Positions 48,591-63,200 are shown, counted from the stretch's first letter. The stretch is DNA of 64,000 nt from Helopsaltes ochotensis (GCA_013400155.1 VXBM01000331.1:454103-518102), one strand, 5' to 3'. A program made the numbers and translations. Notes: generated by a model not told the origin, from the sequence alone.

Positions 48591-51500
48591 ATCTGCTGCT
48601 TCCCAGTGATGTTTATTTGTTTCTGTCCAGGCCTGAGCATTATTTTCCTTGCATTGAGAGCCTGAACTCAGGTGCTTCTTAGGCTTTCTCCTGTGCTCTT
48701 GGTTACCCTTTTGCAATGCCCACCATATTACAGCGTATGGATGGATGCAAAGCACCCCAGTAGATATTCACAGCTCATAGGGACTGTATGGAAGGAAGAC
48801 GCAGCTCAAGACATTTTTAGCAGGAAACTGTACTTCAACTGGAAGCAAAATTGGAGAAGAAATGGGGTTTACATTAGCTTTTTTAGGTGGAGAAAATTCT
48901 AGGTGATCTTGGAACTTAAAGGACAGGGTTTTAAGGAACAAGTAGCTGAGGGAGAGAAAAGCCTGGTAAAGAGCTGTAACATTGAAGAGGGGACTGGGGC
49001 TGATAACTCAGCAAGCAAATGGGAAAAAGGGCAGGGCACAGAGTGTCTAGATGGTACATCAAAAATGTTTGGATGGGAACATACCAGAGATGATTGTGCT
49101 TACTAAAACACAGTCCCTTACGGAGCTGGGAATGGAGCTTTTTAAAGACTTATGTATGCTGGAAGAGGGGACTCCCTTCAAAATTTGTTTGTTTAAAGTA
49201 TTACTTAAGCTTTAAGCTTTTGTGTGGAGTGGACACAAATGATTCTCAGTTAGAATGGACTTAACTTGCTTAACTTAAATAAAGCTTAACTTTCTTTATT
49301 TAATTAACTTTGAATTTCCTTAGTTCAATATAAATCAGTCTGATATTTTTGAATGCTCCCATACAGTCATCCTGTAAGTTGTATTACTCCTCTGTCATCA
49401 GCAGTCCCAACTACAGTATGTACTGTGCTTTACATGGCATTCAGTGTTGCTGTAGGAAAATTTTACTGTTCTCTTTTAGCAGGGGAGAAATCCAGGATTT
49501 TGCAGCTGAAGATAATATGCCTTTTATGGTTCCTCAAAAAATCTACCTTATATGGTTCCTCATACATATCCTGAAAAAACAGAAACAGAGCAATGCTTGG
49601 AGATTATACAGACATATAAAATGTGTTTTGGCAAAGACTGATTGAAAATTGAAGCACCCAAAAATGACTTACTTAGATGCAATCTTGCACAAAACTGTAC
49701 AATATAGCTTGTAAAATTTTAAGCTTGCTCTTCATGCTTTATTCTGTACATTCTTTCATTTCATGGGTGTATATAGTGGTGCAGTTCATAATGAGAATTT
49801 TTTGAAGACTAAAAGTTCCCCAGATATGTTATGTCAATTGCAAATGACACTGCTACCAAAGTCAAGCCAAATTTTTCTCTGTATTCCAATGTAAAAATGT
49901 TAGAGTGACTCAAAACAAGGCTTTCTTTTTCCTCCACTGCCTTCCCCTCCCTTCTCTTTTTCTTTAATTTTCTTTACTCTTCTTTCATTTTTGAGCAAGT
50001 CACATTTTACTATGAGTTTCATTCTTAGGTACAGCTAAACTTTTTTAGCTGAATTAGGAAAGCAATAACCTGTGACCAGTCTAGCAATATGAACTGAATG
50101 CTGGACTATTTATAATACTTATAAGGGGAAGAGATTTTTAAAAACTTGAGAAGTTGTGCTCAAATTAAAAAAAAACATTTTGTATTGGAAAATTTTATAC
50201 TACCAGCACTGCCTGGTAATATGGTATTGTGCAAAAGATACTATCATTTCCTGAAATTGAGGAGATGGGTGAAATACAGTCAGAACTCCCTTTGGTACTC
50301 TCACAGAAGCCTAGAAATATTTTATTAAATATTAATAACAACATAAAAGACCTTTGGTCTTATTTTCATTTTAATTAGGCAGGATATATATGCCATTCAC
50401 TTTGAAGCCAAATGCTACTCCTTTATATTAACCTGCAGGGGGTACTAGAAAATTGAACCAAGTAGCATTTAGCTATTTCTCCTCCTGCCAGAGATAATTA
50501 ACATCTACTCTTTTGCAGACTCTCTTACGGTTTCTTGATCCCCATGTATAGGTTTCATATTCACTTCCAGAATTTGAGCAGTAGGGTGTGAAATGCTGCC
50601 TCAGCCCATTTCTTACAAATCGGCAGAACTCAGGAAAGTTATTAACCTTCAACTTCAACCTGCTAAACTTACAAGGGAAACTTAATCTCATAATGAAATC
50701 AGATTGGTGAGACAAAATGGACAATAAGTCCAGGAGAGAAACAAAACTGTGTATAATACACTGAACCCATTTTGTTTTGTGGTGAGCGATAAAAACAACT
50801 GAAGAGCCTAAGAATGATAGCTGGTATGGCAGAAGGAAGTAGGAAATGTTTTGACACATAAAGATAAGGCAGGAATTAGTAAGAAGCAAATGAAATAAAA
50901 GGGTAAGAAATTAATTGTATGAAGTCTGTGGTTTTCTAGACTTTTGGCTAGTTGTTTATGTAACCTTTCTCCCTCAGGTATAGATTTTCCATGCCACATA
51001 TAAAGCCTGAGAATTATCTTAAATGGGGCCTTGGAGCTGCTGATGTAGCAGCCATTGATCCTGAGACTTCAAGTGAGAGAAGCTTGAAGAGCTGCCAGGC
51101 TTCTTGGCCAGCTTTCTCCTTTGGCTAATGGCCTTGGGCATTCACTTTGGCCAGAGCTTGGTGTACTTCAGCCAACTGTCCAGGTAGCTTAGTACTTCTT
51201 TTTTCTTAAACCTAACATATTTATTTTGGTCGGTCCACTGCAGAGCTAATATCTTGCCAGTCCTTCAGGGTGGGACTGGACAGTCATCTTGGCTAAGCTT
51301 TCTCAGAGTGAAGAGTCTAGTGAATTTAAATGAGTTGCATACATTAACCAATGTTAATGGTTAGAAAAAGCAGAGCTTCTTTGACCGGAAACCTGCCTGT
51401 GTTCTGCTCAAAGAAAAATATGTCTGGATACTCTACTTACTGATGAATTCACATTTTTTGATGATTGTTAGAGAAACTGTAAGAAGTTCAACTGTAACTA

Positions 51501-54500
51501 TAATGTCTTTTTCCTGAAATTCTCTCTTTTGTGCATAAGCATTATGAAACATGATATATTTTTTCCCTGAACTCCTCCTTCATAAAATAGATGGTTCTCA
51601 TTTGATCATCTAATAGTCAATATTTTCTATATTTTGCTTACCCCGATGTAAAATTAAAATAATTCCCTATTTCCTGTACATTTTTTAGCCTCGTTCTGGG
51701 AACACAATTATTAATTTCTGCATGTGAAAGTACATGAAGGTGATAATGCTTCATCTTACAGGAATGTTAAAGGAATAGGTTTAAGTAATATCTATGAGGA
51801 AACTGTGTTGTGGTGATGAAAAGAAGTTTGCTTTTTCCAAAACTGCTGTGGAGTGAAGGAGTATAAATAACTTTGATTTGTTAACAAGGTGAAAATCGAG
51901 TAAACAACAGCTTCCTTCATCTCCTAATTGTCCTTTTTAGACAAAATGTTAAGTTAATAACAAAAATATTAATCTCTACTTTTTTCTAAATAAACTCACA
52001 TTACTTCCTTTGTGATACACTGAGGCATTTTCTTGTCTATTTTGTAAATTTTAACAGGTGTAATCAGATTTGTAAAGTTAAAACTTTCACATCTGCTGTA
52101 ACATATCATCTTAAGTTCCACCCTTCTGCTTTTAGAAAAGCAAATTTACCCTATTACACAGTGATTGCTGGACTCAGATTAGTAATGACCACAGAGGCTG
52201 CAAAACAAATTCTGATGTATCTCACATCCCTTTTTCACAGATCTGTATATAAATGTGTTAGAGCAAACTGAAACTAATAAACCTATTTTATACTGTTAGA
52301 GCAGTTGGTTTAAAGTTGAAAATTTTAGCGCTCAATCAAAAGAAATCCATGTCTTTGCATATAGGAAGCTGCAAGAGTATGAGCTGTTACTAAGGGGGAG
52401 GAAACGGAGGAAAAAAGCTTTTGTTGATGCATAAAGTTTTAACACTTTCTCGTGTCAATAAATATAATAAAATAGCAACCCTCCCAGCTACTCATTTATG
52501 AATATTACAAGTGGACATTTTCTGTGTTAAAGAAGCATTATTACTAAAGAATTTTGAGGCATAGAAGACAGAAAATATTAGGCTAAACTTTTATTTTTAG
52601 TGCATTACAAAGCACTTAAGAGTTTTGAGGAACAGAAGATCAAAAGTGATAATCTTTTGTTTCTACTAAAAAATAATAAAAGCACTTAAGTTTAAAAAAT
52701 AATCAAACTTTTTTGTTTCAGAGGTACAGTAACTGAATTTAGGATACTTATACAAAATACAGTTATGCATCATCTATCCTGTAATAGATAAAATGCAATT
52801 GTTCAGAAATACTTGAATTATATTGTGTGGTTGCCATCATGGCATTGTAGAACACTGAAGGGTACTTGGAAAACACAGCTAAGCCATCTCCTGATCTCTC
52901 AGCTTGGATAATGTGGAGATATAATGAAACGTCTGACATCCCGGATACTGAAGCACAGCTTTCTAGTTTGTTTTGCCCCATTTTCAGCTGCCACAGGGTT
53001 GATGACCATGAAGTTGCATCAATGTGTCAGGCCAACATAAGACAAAACACTAAATTTGTTCTACTTATGGTCAATGTTAAATTTGAAAGAAATTAAAAAC
53101 ACATCTTTTACATCAGTATGAATAGTGTAGCTCTGTTTTAGTTGAGTAGTTTACTTATTTGGAGATCTGTCATTACTGAATAAGAGTACAGAATCTAATT
53201 ATTTCCATTTCATACTCATTTATGACTGTACTATATGAGAAAGAAAAATAGTTTCCAAACTCCTAATGAGTTCAATGTCTGGCATTTTTCTTCAGCATCC
53301 AGAAAATTCAACAAATAAAATGGCAGTTGTGTAGTCTGCATCAGAACAGCTGCACAAGTTAGTTCACCACAAAACAAGCTGAACAAAATGATTTACGGAG
53401 TACAGTTTCCTTAATTATTTCACAGAACCTTTCTGGCTCTGGAGATTTGTTTGAGCCAACTATTGCAAATCTCTGAATTCCAGAAATGGTAGATTTCTGC
53501 CCTTCCTTCTTTACCTCCATTTTTCATCATGAAAACAAAAGCTGTTAATCCTTTGTAACTTTTTGCTAATAACTCTATATTAATGTTCTTTATATTTTAA
53601 TAAGAAATTGAGATCTGGGAAGACAGTGTTAATCAGATGACTGAGTTAATCTAAGTTTTCTCTTGAGTGGTTCTAAGCTAATTCTTGCTCTGTCAGTTTT
53701 GTTAAACTGTAAAGAAAACTGGAACAGAGTGCAATGTACTTGACACAGACATGAATGTTTCAAGAATTCTGTCTCTCGGAAGCCTACTCTGCTGCGTATT
53801 TTGACATTATTTTGCATCTGGGCATCAAGAAGTATGAATAACTACATTGAAACTTGATTTATCCAAACTAAAAGGATGAAGAAAATTAGTTTAATTTTGA
53901 CCTTTTAGTTCAATATGCTAACATGAAGAATACCTGACAGAAGGAGTTTCTTGGTTCATTATGAATAGAGTGAAATTCTCCTCTTATCTTGGGCCCTATG
54001 TGGTCCTCATAGCTTCTTGGCTGCCTTGATTATGCAAAATGATGAGACATATTTATTGGCCAGAGAGAATTTGGATGGTCCTAAGAATTTTTTCTAGACA
54101 TTTCTAGAAAACAGCCAAGCTAAAGGAAACCCTTATTTGCTCAGCTTCTTGGAAATTGAGTGATGATCTTGCACAAAAAGGAGATATTTAGAAGCTTTGC
54201 ACAGAGTCACTGGAAATTTTGCTACCAATTACAGTCTGTTCTAACTCCCTGCAATTTCAAGCTTACTCCCTACCCTCAATTTCCCAGTATTTTTTCTTTA
54301 AAAAATTTCTTTAAATGTCTTTCTCCCCATACCCTGCCTTCCTTTCTGTGTGCCTTGAGCATCAGCTGTGCGTAGTTTAGATTAACAGAAAACATTTCTT
54401 AATTTCTGAGGGGAAGGTAGTTGTTTCTTTCCCATTCAGCATGTTTGCAAGAAAAAACCTTGCTCTCATATTTAGGGACCTAAGCCAGAGTATTGTGGGG

Positions 54501-57500
54501 GATCATGACCATATTTAGTCAAATAAGGAGAGTGAGATATTCTGTGGGATTCAAATCTAGCAGGCTGAGCTCACCTAGTCCTCTGTTCTGTTATGAACCA
54601 ATAAGGAGAGGATGTACTTATTACCAGGGCTGGGGAATTATTTGTGCAAAACAATTAAAATTCCTTCTGTTCAAGCACACTCCTCACCATCAGTGTGAGC
54701 ACCGTGTAAGATCACTGTCACATTAATGGTCTCATTTTTATTGATTATACTTTATTTTTGTCTGTTCAAACAACCAGGGTTTCCTTTCACACAAGTTCTC
54801 ACTGGTATGAATTTGTCTGTGGCTTGAGTACAAGCAACAGGCTAGAAGGGGGAGATGAATTTGCTTTAATAAATCTTTTTCAGGTGTAGGTAGGACTTTT
54901 AAAATTTTGAGGGTTCAGTTCAATGGCTGCACTTAATTATCAACCAAAAACAAGTTGTAAAACTGTAATGTTTTGTTTCAAGTTTTTTTTTTTTTCTTTG
55001 CTTCACCAGAAATGTTTTAGAATCTTAGAAACACCTACAGAAATAAAGATATATGACTAGGAAATAGATGAGAGAGACTGAGAGAGCAAAGTAGACTGTC
55101 TCAAATTATATTGTGTAACTTAAGAAGGCATAAGGGCCATGCTAACACACTGCAAGCTTATCTTGCTTTTGGTATTCCACCAGATAGCTCCACAGCTCTC
55201 TGTGTGACCAGATAGCTCTCTGTGTGACCTTCAATTACATGTGCATGGTAAGATACAACCCTGTTTGATTCGGATTAAAACTGGAGGTGTGATAAATGTT
55301 TCCAATTTCTGAGCTGTTTCAGTGGTCTACTTCCGAGAAGAATAAATGTTACTGAATCTGGATAGGGAAGAAGGCTGGCTACTGGTAACTACAGTGAAAC
55401 ACATCCCAGGCTTAAAATGAAACAGAAGTCAAAAGTCTGTTAAAAAATACCATTTTATCTGAGAAAGAAAGAGGAAAGAGACTGAGGTCAAGAAGGTGAT
55501 GTGGGTTCATGCTTGCTCATCAAATTTCTGGCCTTGCAGGCTAATGGACTCTTACAAAGCTTGTCATTTAACCTTTTTTCCTTAAAGATTCCATGATTTT
55601 TTTCAGATCTCAAGAGAAAAGTTCCTTTATTTAAAGATTTTTTTTATTTTTTTTTAGTTTCTAGCTCAAATGCCATGCATTCTCTGAAGGACTTAGACAG
55701 TAATAGAGTTTTTGATGTCTCCAGGCTCCAGTAAAATGTTTCTAACCTGCTGAGGATTTGGGAGAGCTCTAGCACTGAATCCATCAAGCAGATGGATTGC
55801 TGCCAGAGAAGGGTCAAAGGATCTGCATGTAGGAGTGCCCTAAGAGATCCAGAAACTAGAAGCAGCAGCCAGGCTGTAGCCACAAGTAGAAGCATGAAGT
55901 GTTCAGTGGTAAGCTCTGCTCACTTCGGAATAGTCCTACCTGATGAGCAGGATGAAGCCAGCTGGTCAGAAGCAGTGTTCCCTATATTGTTGAACCTTTA
56001 TGTTTGTAATACAAACTATTCTTAATGACTTATTTTAATTAAAATCTATTTAAAAGTTTTTTAATAAGTGCAGCGCAGGGCCCCACAGATGCAGGACAGC
56101 TATTCTAGCTCTTGCTGTGGGTATGGGTTCATTTCTTCATTATCTCATGTCTATATAGCCCCTAATATCTTTCTTCCTGGAATTTGGATGTAGAATGTAA
56201 GGAAAACAAAACTAGTGTCTAATTTCTTTGATCCTTAAAACTGTAAATGTCCATGAAATCCAACTTGTGTGCTTGATTGGGTGACAGAAGAATATAATTA
56301 GCACTAGTTTCTTCGTCTATGGGGAAGGACTTGCCATTGCATACAGACATGTTGCATTGCATCCTAAAAACAGTGACTTCTGTCCTGTATTTCTATGTCA
56401 CAGCAGCAGGCAAGAGGAACCTAAAAGGTGTTTTCTTATAGTACTCCGTTTCTGTAGTGTTGTAACCATCTAACAGCTGAAGACTGGGAATAATCACTTA
56501 GTCTCTTTTTGTGTTGATTTCCTCTCACATGTTGATTTCTGGAGTTTTTTGTTTCAAGAATTAAAAATATCAAGAAGGTGATGGAAGAGCTGTAGTTAAG
56601 GAAAAATGTTCGAGTAGTCCCAGAGAATAAAGTGTTAAAATACCAGTTTATGCTTATTGTGGTAGGTCCAGTGTTGCTCAGGAACTGGCTTTAAACTAAA
56701 ATGTTGATACTGATGTATCTCGAGTTTCAGTTTATGTAAGTTTTCCTTTTTGCATTGCATATTGCTATATTAATGCATGCCAGTATTGAAGGATATGGTC
56801 TGTTTTTTTGTAGAATCTGTATTTTCAAAGCTGACCCCAGATTGCTGTAGACATTGTGTTATAGCCTAAGTAGTAGGTTAGCTGCAGTGTAGCTGTAGTG
56901 TATGCTTTCTCTGCTGGGAGGACATTTTATTTGTGATGAAAAATGTGCTTCGTATGTACAAGTTCATTTTGCATATATTTATCAGTAGAGAGAGTGCACT
57001 CCCCTCTTGGGATTTGGTAGCTGAAGCAGGTGAGATTGTGTCCTCCTGCTGTCTCATTGACTTTGCTCTTTTCCCTGACCTTCCATCGTATTAGCCACCA
57101 ATTCTCCTTTCTTTAGTGCTGCTCAAGTCACAGAATTTCAGGGATGAATAATTTCAGACATAAATTCTTAAAAACCCATTACTCTGGTAGAGTTGAAAGC
57201 AGATTAATTTGATACTAGTCAGGATGGGAGAAAGAATAGGGTTAAGGAATAGGAATTGGTTTGGGGGGTTTAGCAGATTTCTTTGCTGTGTGAAAGAATA
57301 AAATGGTAGATTTCTGTAAGAAGAGCACTGAAGTGAGGAAAACATTTAAGTTGCTTTTAAGCAGTGAAGACTTCAGATTTGTTAGTCTGGTTTTTGCTTT
57401 GCTTGTTGTTTATTCATTTTAGTTCTGTCCACTGAAAACTATAGCAATTGACCCAATTTCAACTGTGATCTCATTAAAAAAATAAGTAAAAATAGGATAC

Positions 57501-59789
57501 TATCATGGTAATTAATTTTTCTCTTTCATTTTCTTAGGTAGTGACAAAAATTTTTCTCATGCATGTTTTTTTCTTGATTTTCACATTAAATGAAGCTTAC
57601 TTGTCACAGTCAGTTGAAAAGTGCAAGAATGGACTAGTAAAATTACTTGTTTAAAATACAAGTTAAATAGAAGTTCTTACTTAATATTATTCATAAATTC
57701 CACATGATTTATGAAGTATCATCATACAGTGCAGCGCTAGTGTAAACCTCCTACCTGTTACAGCTGAGTAATGACTTCATAAATGTGTGGGTGTAATTTT
57801 GAAACTGGAAAATGCCTTCTTGTGGGCCATTAATATCTATCTACAGCAAGGATACTTACTTTATGTGTATTTTTGGTTTAATGTGTATCTACTTCTGAAT
57901 TTCATTTAAGGTGACTTATTGCATCATCAAACAAAATACCAAGCTTCTATATGAAGACAGGTGGTCTTACTCAGTATCTCTGTGTGCTCATACTTGTTGC
58001 ACTTGTGTACACTTAAGTAAAAGTTAATAAGTAGATGAACAGTATTTGGCATTTATGGGGTTTTTTTTTCTCAAATGATTTTTTAAAACCAAGTAAAGAC
58101 ATACTGTCAGTGTGTGCATTAGCAATACTGGGAGTCGCAGGTCCTGGGAGTCTATAGGGAGTAACACAGATCTGTGCTGCTCAGTGTTTTGTCTGACAGT
58201 GGAGTTTGTACCATGTTTTGTGAGTGAAATGTGGAGTGAGCTCCTTATGCCAGGTGCAGAATCCCTTTTCAAGTGGAGTCCATTTTATAAACTTTGGGTT
58301 CCAGATGCATGTCTTTGGTTTCATCCATTTCACGTATGCAGCCATCTGCCAGGAAAACATCTTCTATTTTCTCAGTCTGCAAGACAATTACTTATTTTTG
58401 AAAATAAATGTTTTTCTAAATTACACGACCATTTCATCTTTCAGTACAAAAGCTGTAATTATTTAACATAGTGAATTCTTAAAGTGCATTTACACTTCCT
58501 CTCATGAATCTTAAGCATTCGTACATCTTCAAGCCAAGTACTGCATTCTTCTGTTTCAAGCTGTCATCTTCAAGCCACCCACGCATGGCGGTTTGGTGTA
58601 GGCATTTTTCTGATAGGTTTTTAAATAAACCAATCCACAGATGCATATGAATAGAACGGATTGTGAAAGTTAAGGACTGATTTGCAAATTAGGTGGGCTG
58701 TTTTGGAGATGGGGTTTGCCACAACCAGGCTGGCATAGATAGCAAGTTGTCCTACCTCTTGGACCTCAGCTAGGGAAATTGTGTCTGGTAAGCCTCTGCA
58801 ACTTTCTTTGGCTTGACTAACAAGCCAGACTTCTAATGAGGCCTTTGGGCAACCTACTGTGAAATTTTGCTCAAAATGCTTCTTTTCTCAGTCATTACAG
58901 ACCATGGAGCAACCTTTCAGCCACTGTCTTCAGCCTCCGGCCACTGTCTCAGTCTTTTCTCAGATCTCCGGTCTTTTTCCAATGACTTACATGGCTGTAT
59001 ATCAGAGTGGCATTGCCTGATCTTTGTCATCTCAGTGCTTTTTTTCCTCTTACAGAAATAGTGTTTTTTCTTCTCCATCACGTTTTCACCCTGTCATCTT
59101 TTGCATCTTTATGGGTGTCTTTTGCAGTCTAAGATGGTTTTGGTTATTGGTTGGTTCTCTGGTTTATGCTGGGGAAGGGCTCTTCATGTTTTCTTCTGAG
59201 ACAAAATTGGGGATGCCTGAACCCATAAAGATTTACACCTGTATTTAAGTTAACTAAAACATATACTTCTCAGGATCAAGACTTAACCTTGGTAATAATC
59301 TGTTGGAAAATTGGTGTTAAATTTTACCTGGGTAGTGTTTAGACCTTTAGCATGTTTTGTATTTTGAAAATTGCTTAACTTAGCAGCAGATGGCAGATAC
59401 TTTAAAAACGGAAGCTATGTTTGTTACAGAGACTTTTAAAATAAGACATAACATGACTGAAAAGTGTTATACTAAAATAATAGTTTTATCCATATTAGTT
59501 TTTTAATGGACTTACTTGATTTTTTATGGACTTGGGGATTCATTATTATAAACAACAGCTTTCTGCATTCCATACTTTTATGAGTTTCAGTGGAAGAGTA
59601 AAAAATCTACTTAGAACTTTCTGAAAAAAAATCACAAGGATACATTTTACTTCTAATTAGAAGATTTGTGGATGACTGGCTTTGGTTTCACCGCTGATTA
59701 TTAATAAAATGTAAAATGTGCACAGTACTCTTTAAAAGAAGAAAGCTAGAAATTTGTCAGTTAAATTAATCCACTGTGAATCAAACAAA
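48591..59789 (+). other. Intronic sequence, 11.2 kb; no gene or repeat family recognised
   Basis: AT-rich unique sequence with a few denser stretches: 48700-49140, 50963-51340 and 55657-56025. The third has splice-like borders (see findings). A 16-base word at 55194-55209 is repeated at 55214-55229. The longest open frames (50473-50889 on -, 58112-58471 on +) resemble no known protein. Confidence 0.5.
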
Positions 59790-59844
59790 GGATAGGACAG
59801 GATGGGATGGCGTAGGATAGGTTAAGATAGGATAGGATGGGATG
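59790..59844 (+). repeat. Imperfect (GGATA)n array, first block
   Basis: GGATAGGACAGGATGGGATG and similar words: a degenerate form of the pentanucleotide that is perfect at 60167-60260. The two blocks are separated by about 97 bp of non-repeat sequence and a gap. Confidence 0.9.
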
Positions 59845-59941
59845 TAGATACCTTTTCTTGTACACTATTTCAAGGGACAATGGAGGGTAAAACAGTTGTG
59901 GAAAAACTCATACTATATGTCTGCATTTCTGCACATTGAAG

Positions 59942-60166
59942 NNNNNNNNNNNNNNNNNNNNNNNNNNNNNNNNNNNNNNNNNNNNNNNNNNNNNNNNNNN
60001 NNNNNNNNNNNNNNNNNNNNNNNNNNNNNNNNNNNNNNNNNNNNNNNNNNNNNNNNNNNNNNNNNNNNNNNNNNNNNNNNNNNNNNNNNNNNNNNNNNNN
60101 NNNNNNNNNNNNNNNNNNNNNNNNNNNNNNNNNNNNNNNNNNNNNNNNNNNNNNNNNNNNNNNNNN
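59942..60166. other. Assembly gap (225 N)
   Basis: Unknown bases immediately before the perfect pentanucleotide array, so the gap probably hides more of the same repeat. Open frames drawn across it are artefacts. Confidence 0.99.
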
Positions 60167-60260
60167 TAGGATAGGATAGGATAGGATAGGATAGGATAGG
60201 ATAGGATAGGATAGGATAGGATAGGATAGGATAGGATAGGATAGGATAGGATAGGATAGG
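60167..60260 (+). repeat. (GGATA)n / (ATAGG)n microsatellite, about 19 perfect copies
   Basis: Ninety-four bases of uninterrupted five-base repeat starting at the edge of the gap and ending in AAGACTG. The true length is unknown because the left end is the gap. Confidence 0.98.
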
Positions 60261-63200
60261 AAGACTGTTTTTTACTTAATTTAATAAACAGGATTATTAC
60301 TATATTAAATTTTGGATTTTTTTTTATCAGAACATGATTTTTTCCAATATGTTTTGACAGTGCTGTCAGCTATGAAAAACTACTGACTGTAGATATTCTC
60401 TGCCAGAGTGATGAATCTATTTCCAGTAAGCTAGTTGCTTCATCTTGCTGGATATACTCTTGGGCATTTATCACGTAATTGCCTTAATTCAAACCAGTTG
60501 TGTACATATTTTGTAATTGATGAATTACTCACAGAAAATAAATATTCACACAAAATCAACTATTTGTTAAATTTTAAAAAATACTGTTTAACATTTTTGT
60601 ACCAGAAATTAACAGTCTTTTGTTTGCTGTATCTTTTCACAGTAAACAAACTTTAAATATGAATTAGTATATTAAAAATGCTATTTACAATTATTAAAAC
60701 ATAGACTCTATACCATTTTAGGTAAGAACATATTTACATTGCAACTGTATGTTAAATACTTTTGTCAGCCAGTGAGTAATACTGGATCACAGTTCTTGAA
60801 ATAACATGTCATTAAATTTGTGAAGATGAAACAACTATTCTCCCATCAAATTCTGCACTACATTTAGATGAAATGCCTTGGTTAAGTAATGTCTTTGAAG
60901 ACTGGGTGTTACTTCCTTTAGCTCTGATTATAGTTGGCAGACATTATGTGTTCTTTGTATATTACCAAAACAGAACATCTATCTGTGGTGTACTCCGTCT
61001 TTTCTTCGTAAATGGATGCAACTTCGGTGTGTTGGATGTATTTTAGTGTGTTGTTTGCATTTGATTAATTTGGTGCAAGTTTCTTACCCGTACTACTGAA
61101 TATATATGATTGATGCAGTGAACTGTTGCCTTCTGTTCTGTAAATATTAATCAAAGAGTATGCTCCTCTGCTTAATGGCTTTTCAGTGTAGGAGGCTGCC
61201 AAACAACTATAGTCTGCTTTTTTTTTTTTCTCTTTAATCATTATTGTGTAAGACATTGGCAAGAACAGTTTTTTTAAATCTATAAACACTATTTCATGCT
61301 TCAACATATCCATTGTTTGGTCAAAGTTATGAAATATTGTTGCTCAATGAAACTTTGTTTTCAGCATTTCCTGGTAAAGTAATAGAAGAGATAAAACAGT
61401 AAAGGAAGGGGCAGATAATTAAGTAAAGAAAAATACTAGGAATATGTGCAAGAAAGAAGCAGAAGATGCAGAGTCAGTAAATTCAGCCTCGTATGGTTTC
61501 AGATATTATGATTTGGACAAACAATTTTCCTTAATCAAAAGCCAAACAGGATTCTTTTCTGGATTCCATGTCTGTGGTAAAAGGAATAATTTGTGACTAA
61601 AATATTCTTAAGGAGAATAAGGTAGACATTTGCTATGTTCCAATATGTGCTCAAAATATGCATAAGAATACATGTTGATAAGTGTGACAGCTTATTTGGG
61701 TGAGAAATTAAAAGATGTTCAATATTTAAATAAAAAATCCAATAAATGTTTGGTGGGGGTGGGGGTGGTGGTACAGCTCAGCATCAGAAGCAGTGAGTTT
61801 CTTGAAGCACAGCTCATATTTTTCTGGCATGTAGGTCTGGTATAAGTTTGATAGATAACAGCTTTAGTCATTCTCCATAAGTGTCACCAGTGAGGCAAGC
61901 CAAGGCTGAGGGAAAGGCTTATGCTTCAGGGTTTGTAGTGTTTGCCCCTTTCTTAAAGATGTCTCTAAATTGTGCTGTAGAAAAATTTTACACCTAGCAC
62001 TATCACTGGCTCAGCTTTAGAAATTAGCAGAATTTATTGAATTGCTGTTGCCCTTGGCCATTAGGACAGATTTGCTAAAACACTCTCAATAACTGCAGTA
62101 TCATAGAGAATATCACATTATTTGTATTTATTAATGCTTTTTGTTCTACACATTTTATTTTAATGGTTATAATAATTTTTTTTCATTCCTCCGGTTTTTG
62201 CCAGGGAAATGTATCTCAGTTTTTATTATAGGCCATCATCTTCTAATATTCTATAAATACATAAGGTAGAAATCCTCCAAACCATCTACAATTTTGTATT
62301 ATATGAGGTGTTCAAAGGCAGATCTGTTTTTATGGAAAGGAATATAGTAGTACTGAGGCTTGTGGTTCAGAAAAATAGTAGTTGAAAGCTGAATCATTAA
62401 ATAACAAAAACTTATAGTTTGTTTCCAGTCAGTTTATTTATCTTGTAATGCATTGAAAGTATTTTCAGGAAACATCACTAAGACAACTGAATGGCTTGAA
62501 TAAAATACTGGTGGCTTAGTCCACATTATGTAGTAGAAAGTAATGTATTTTGCTAGTTGAGCACATAATTGCACAGTGTTTGTAAAACCAGCACGGTGTT
62601 ACACCACCTCACTTTGAACAACTCCTATAAATATTTCTCTTGCATATTTACATGTATTTACATTTGAATATGTGAGCATGCTCTTGCAGAAATAACTATC
62701 TGGAAAGAAATTTTCGGTTACAGACTGTTTCTATAAATTGAGTATTTGTTTCAGATCCACGTCAAAATGCTAGACCTTGTGATTTTCAAAATCCTTTCTC
62801 CTGGATAAAGGCTATTTCCACTGTGTTAATTCATAAAGTTGTGCTTCAGTGATTTGAATCTACATCTCCTGTTTTGATAACGATTATTCCCACATTCTCA
62901 TTGTTAGTTCTCAAAAGTTAATTTTTAGTCCAGCTAAGCCGTCTTCATGTCTGGTTAATGTAGTTACCGCTTATTGACCTTCTGAAAATGCTGATAAGTC
63001 AAATAAGTTTTTAATGTGCTAAAAACAGCTAACTGTTATAAAGTTAGATGGTTTTCTCCACTGATCTGCACCTGTCATTGTTCTTCCCTAGTTTTTTGTT
63101 CTTTCCTAGTTTTTGTAATCACACTTTAAGGTTGCAATAGTAATACAGGGGTAAGACGAGGCAAAACCATGGCTTCTTAGAGACCTTGTCTAGTAGTGGT

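Noticed and set aside
50473..50889. 138-codon open frame on the minus strand
   Set aside because: It is the longest frame in the window but has no family resemblance, and no promoter or splice context that I could see. About one frame of this length is plausible by chance over 64 kb.
57124..57160. Another CR1 3' tail (TCACAGAATTTCAGGGATG)
   Set aside because: The similarity stops after about 20 bases and lacks the following CR1 wording.
58112..58471. 119-codon open frame on the + strand
   Set aside because: The composition is that of random AT-rich sequence. It overlaps another open frame on the same strand and one on the opposite strand, and shows no recognisable domain.
59896..60174. Open frames across the unknown bases, and likewise at 1760-2023
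   Set aside because: They consist of N-derived unknown residues.
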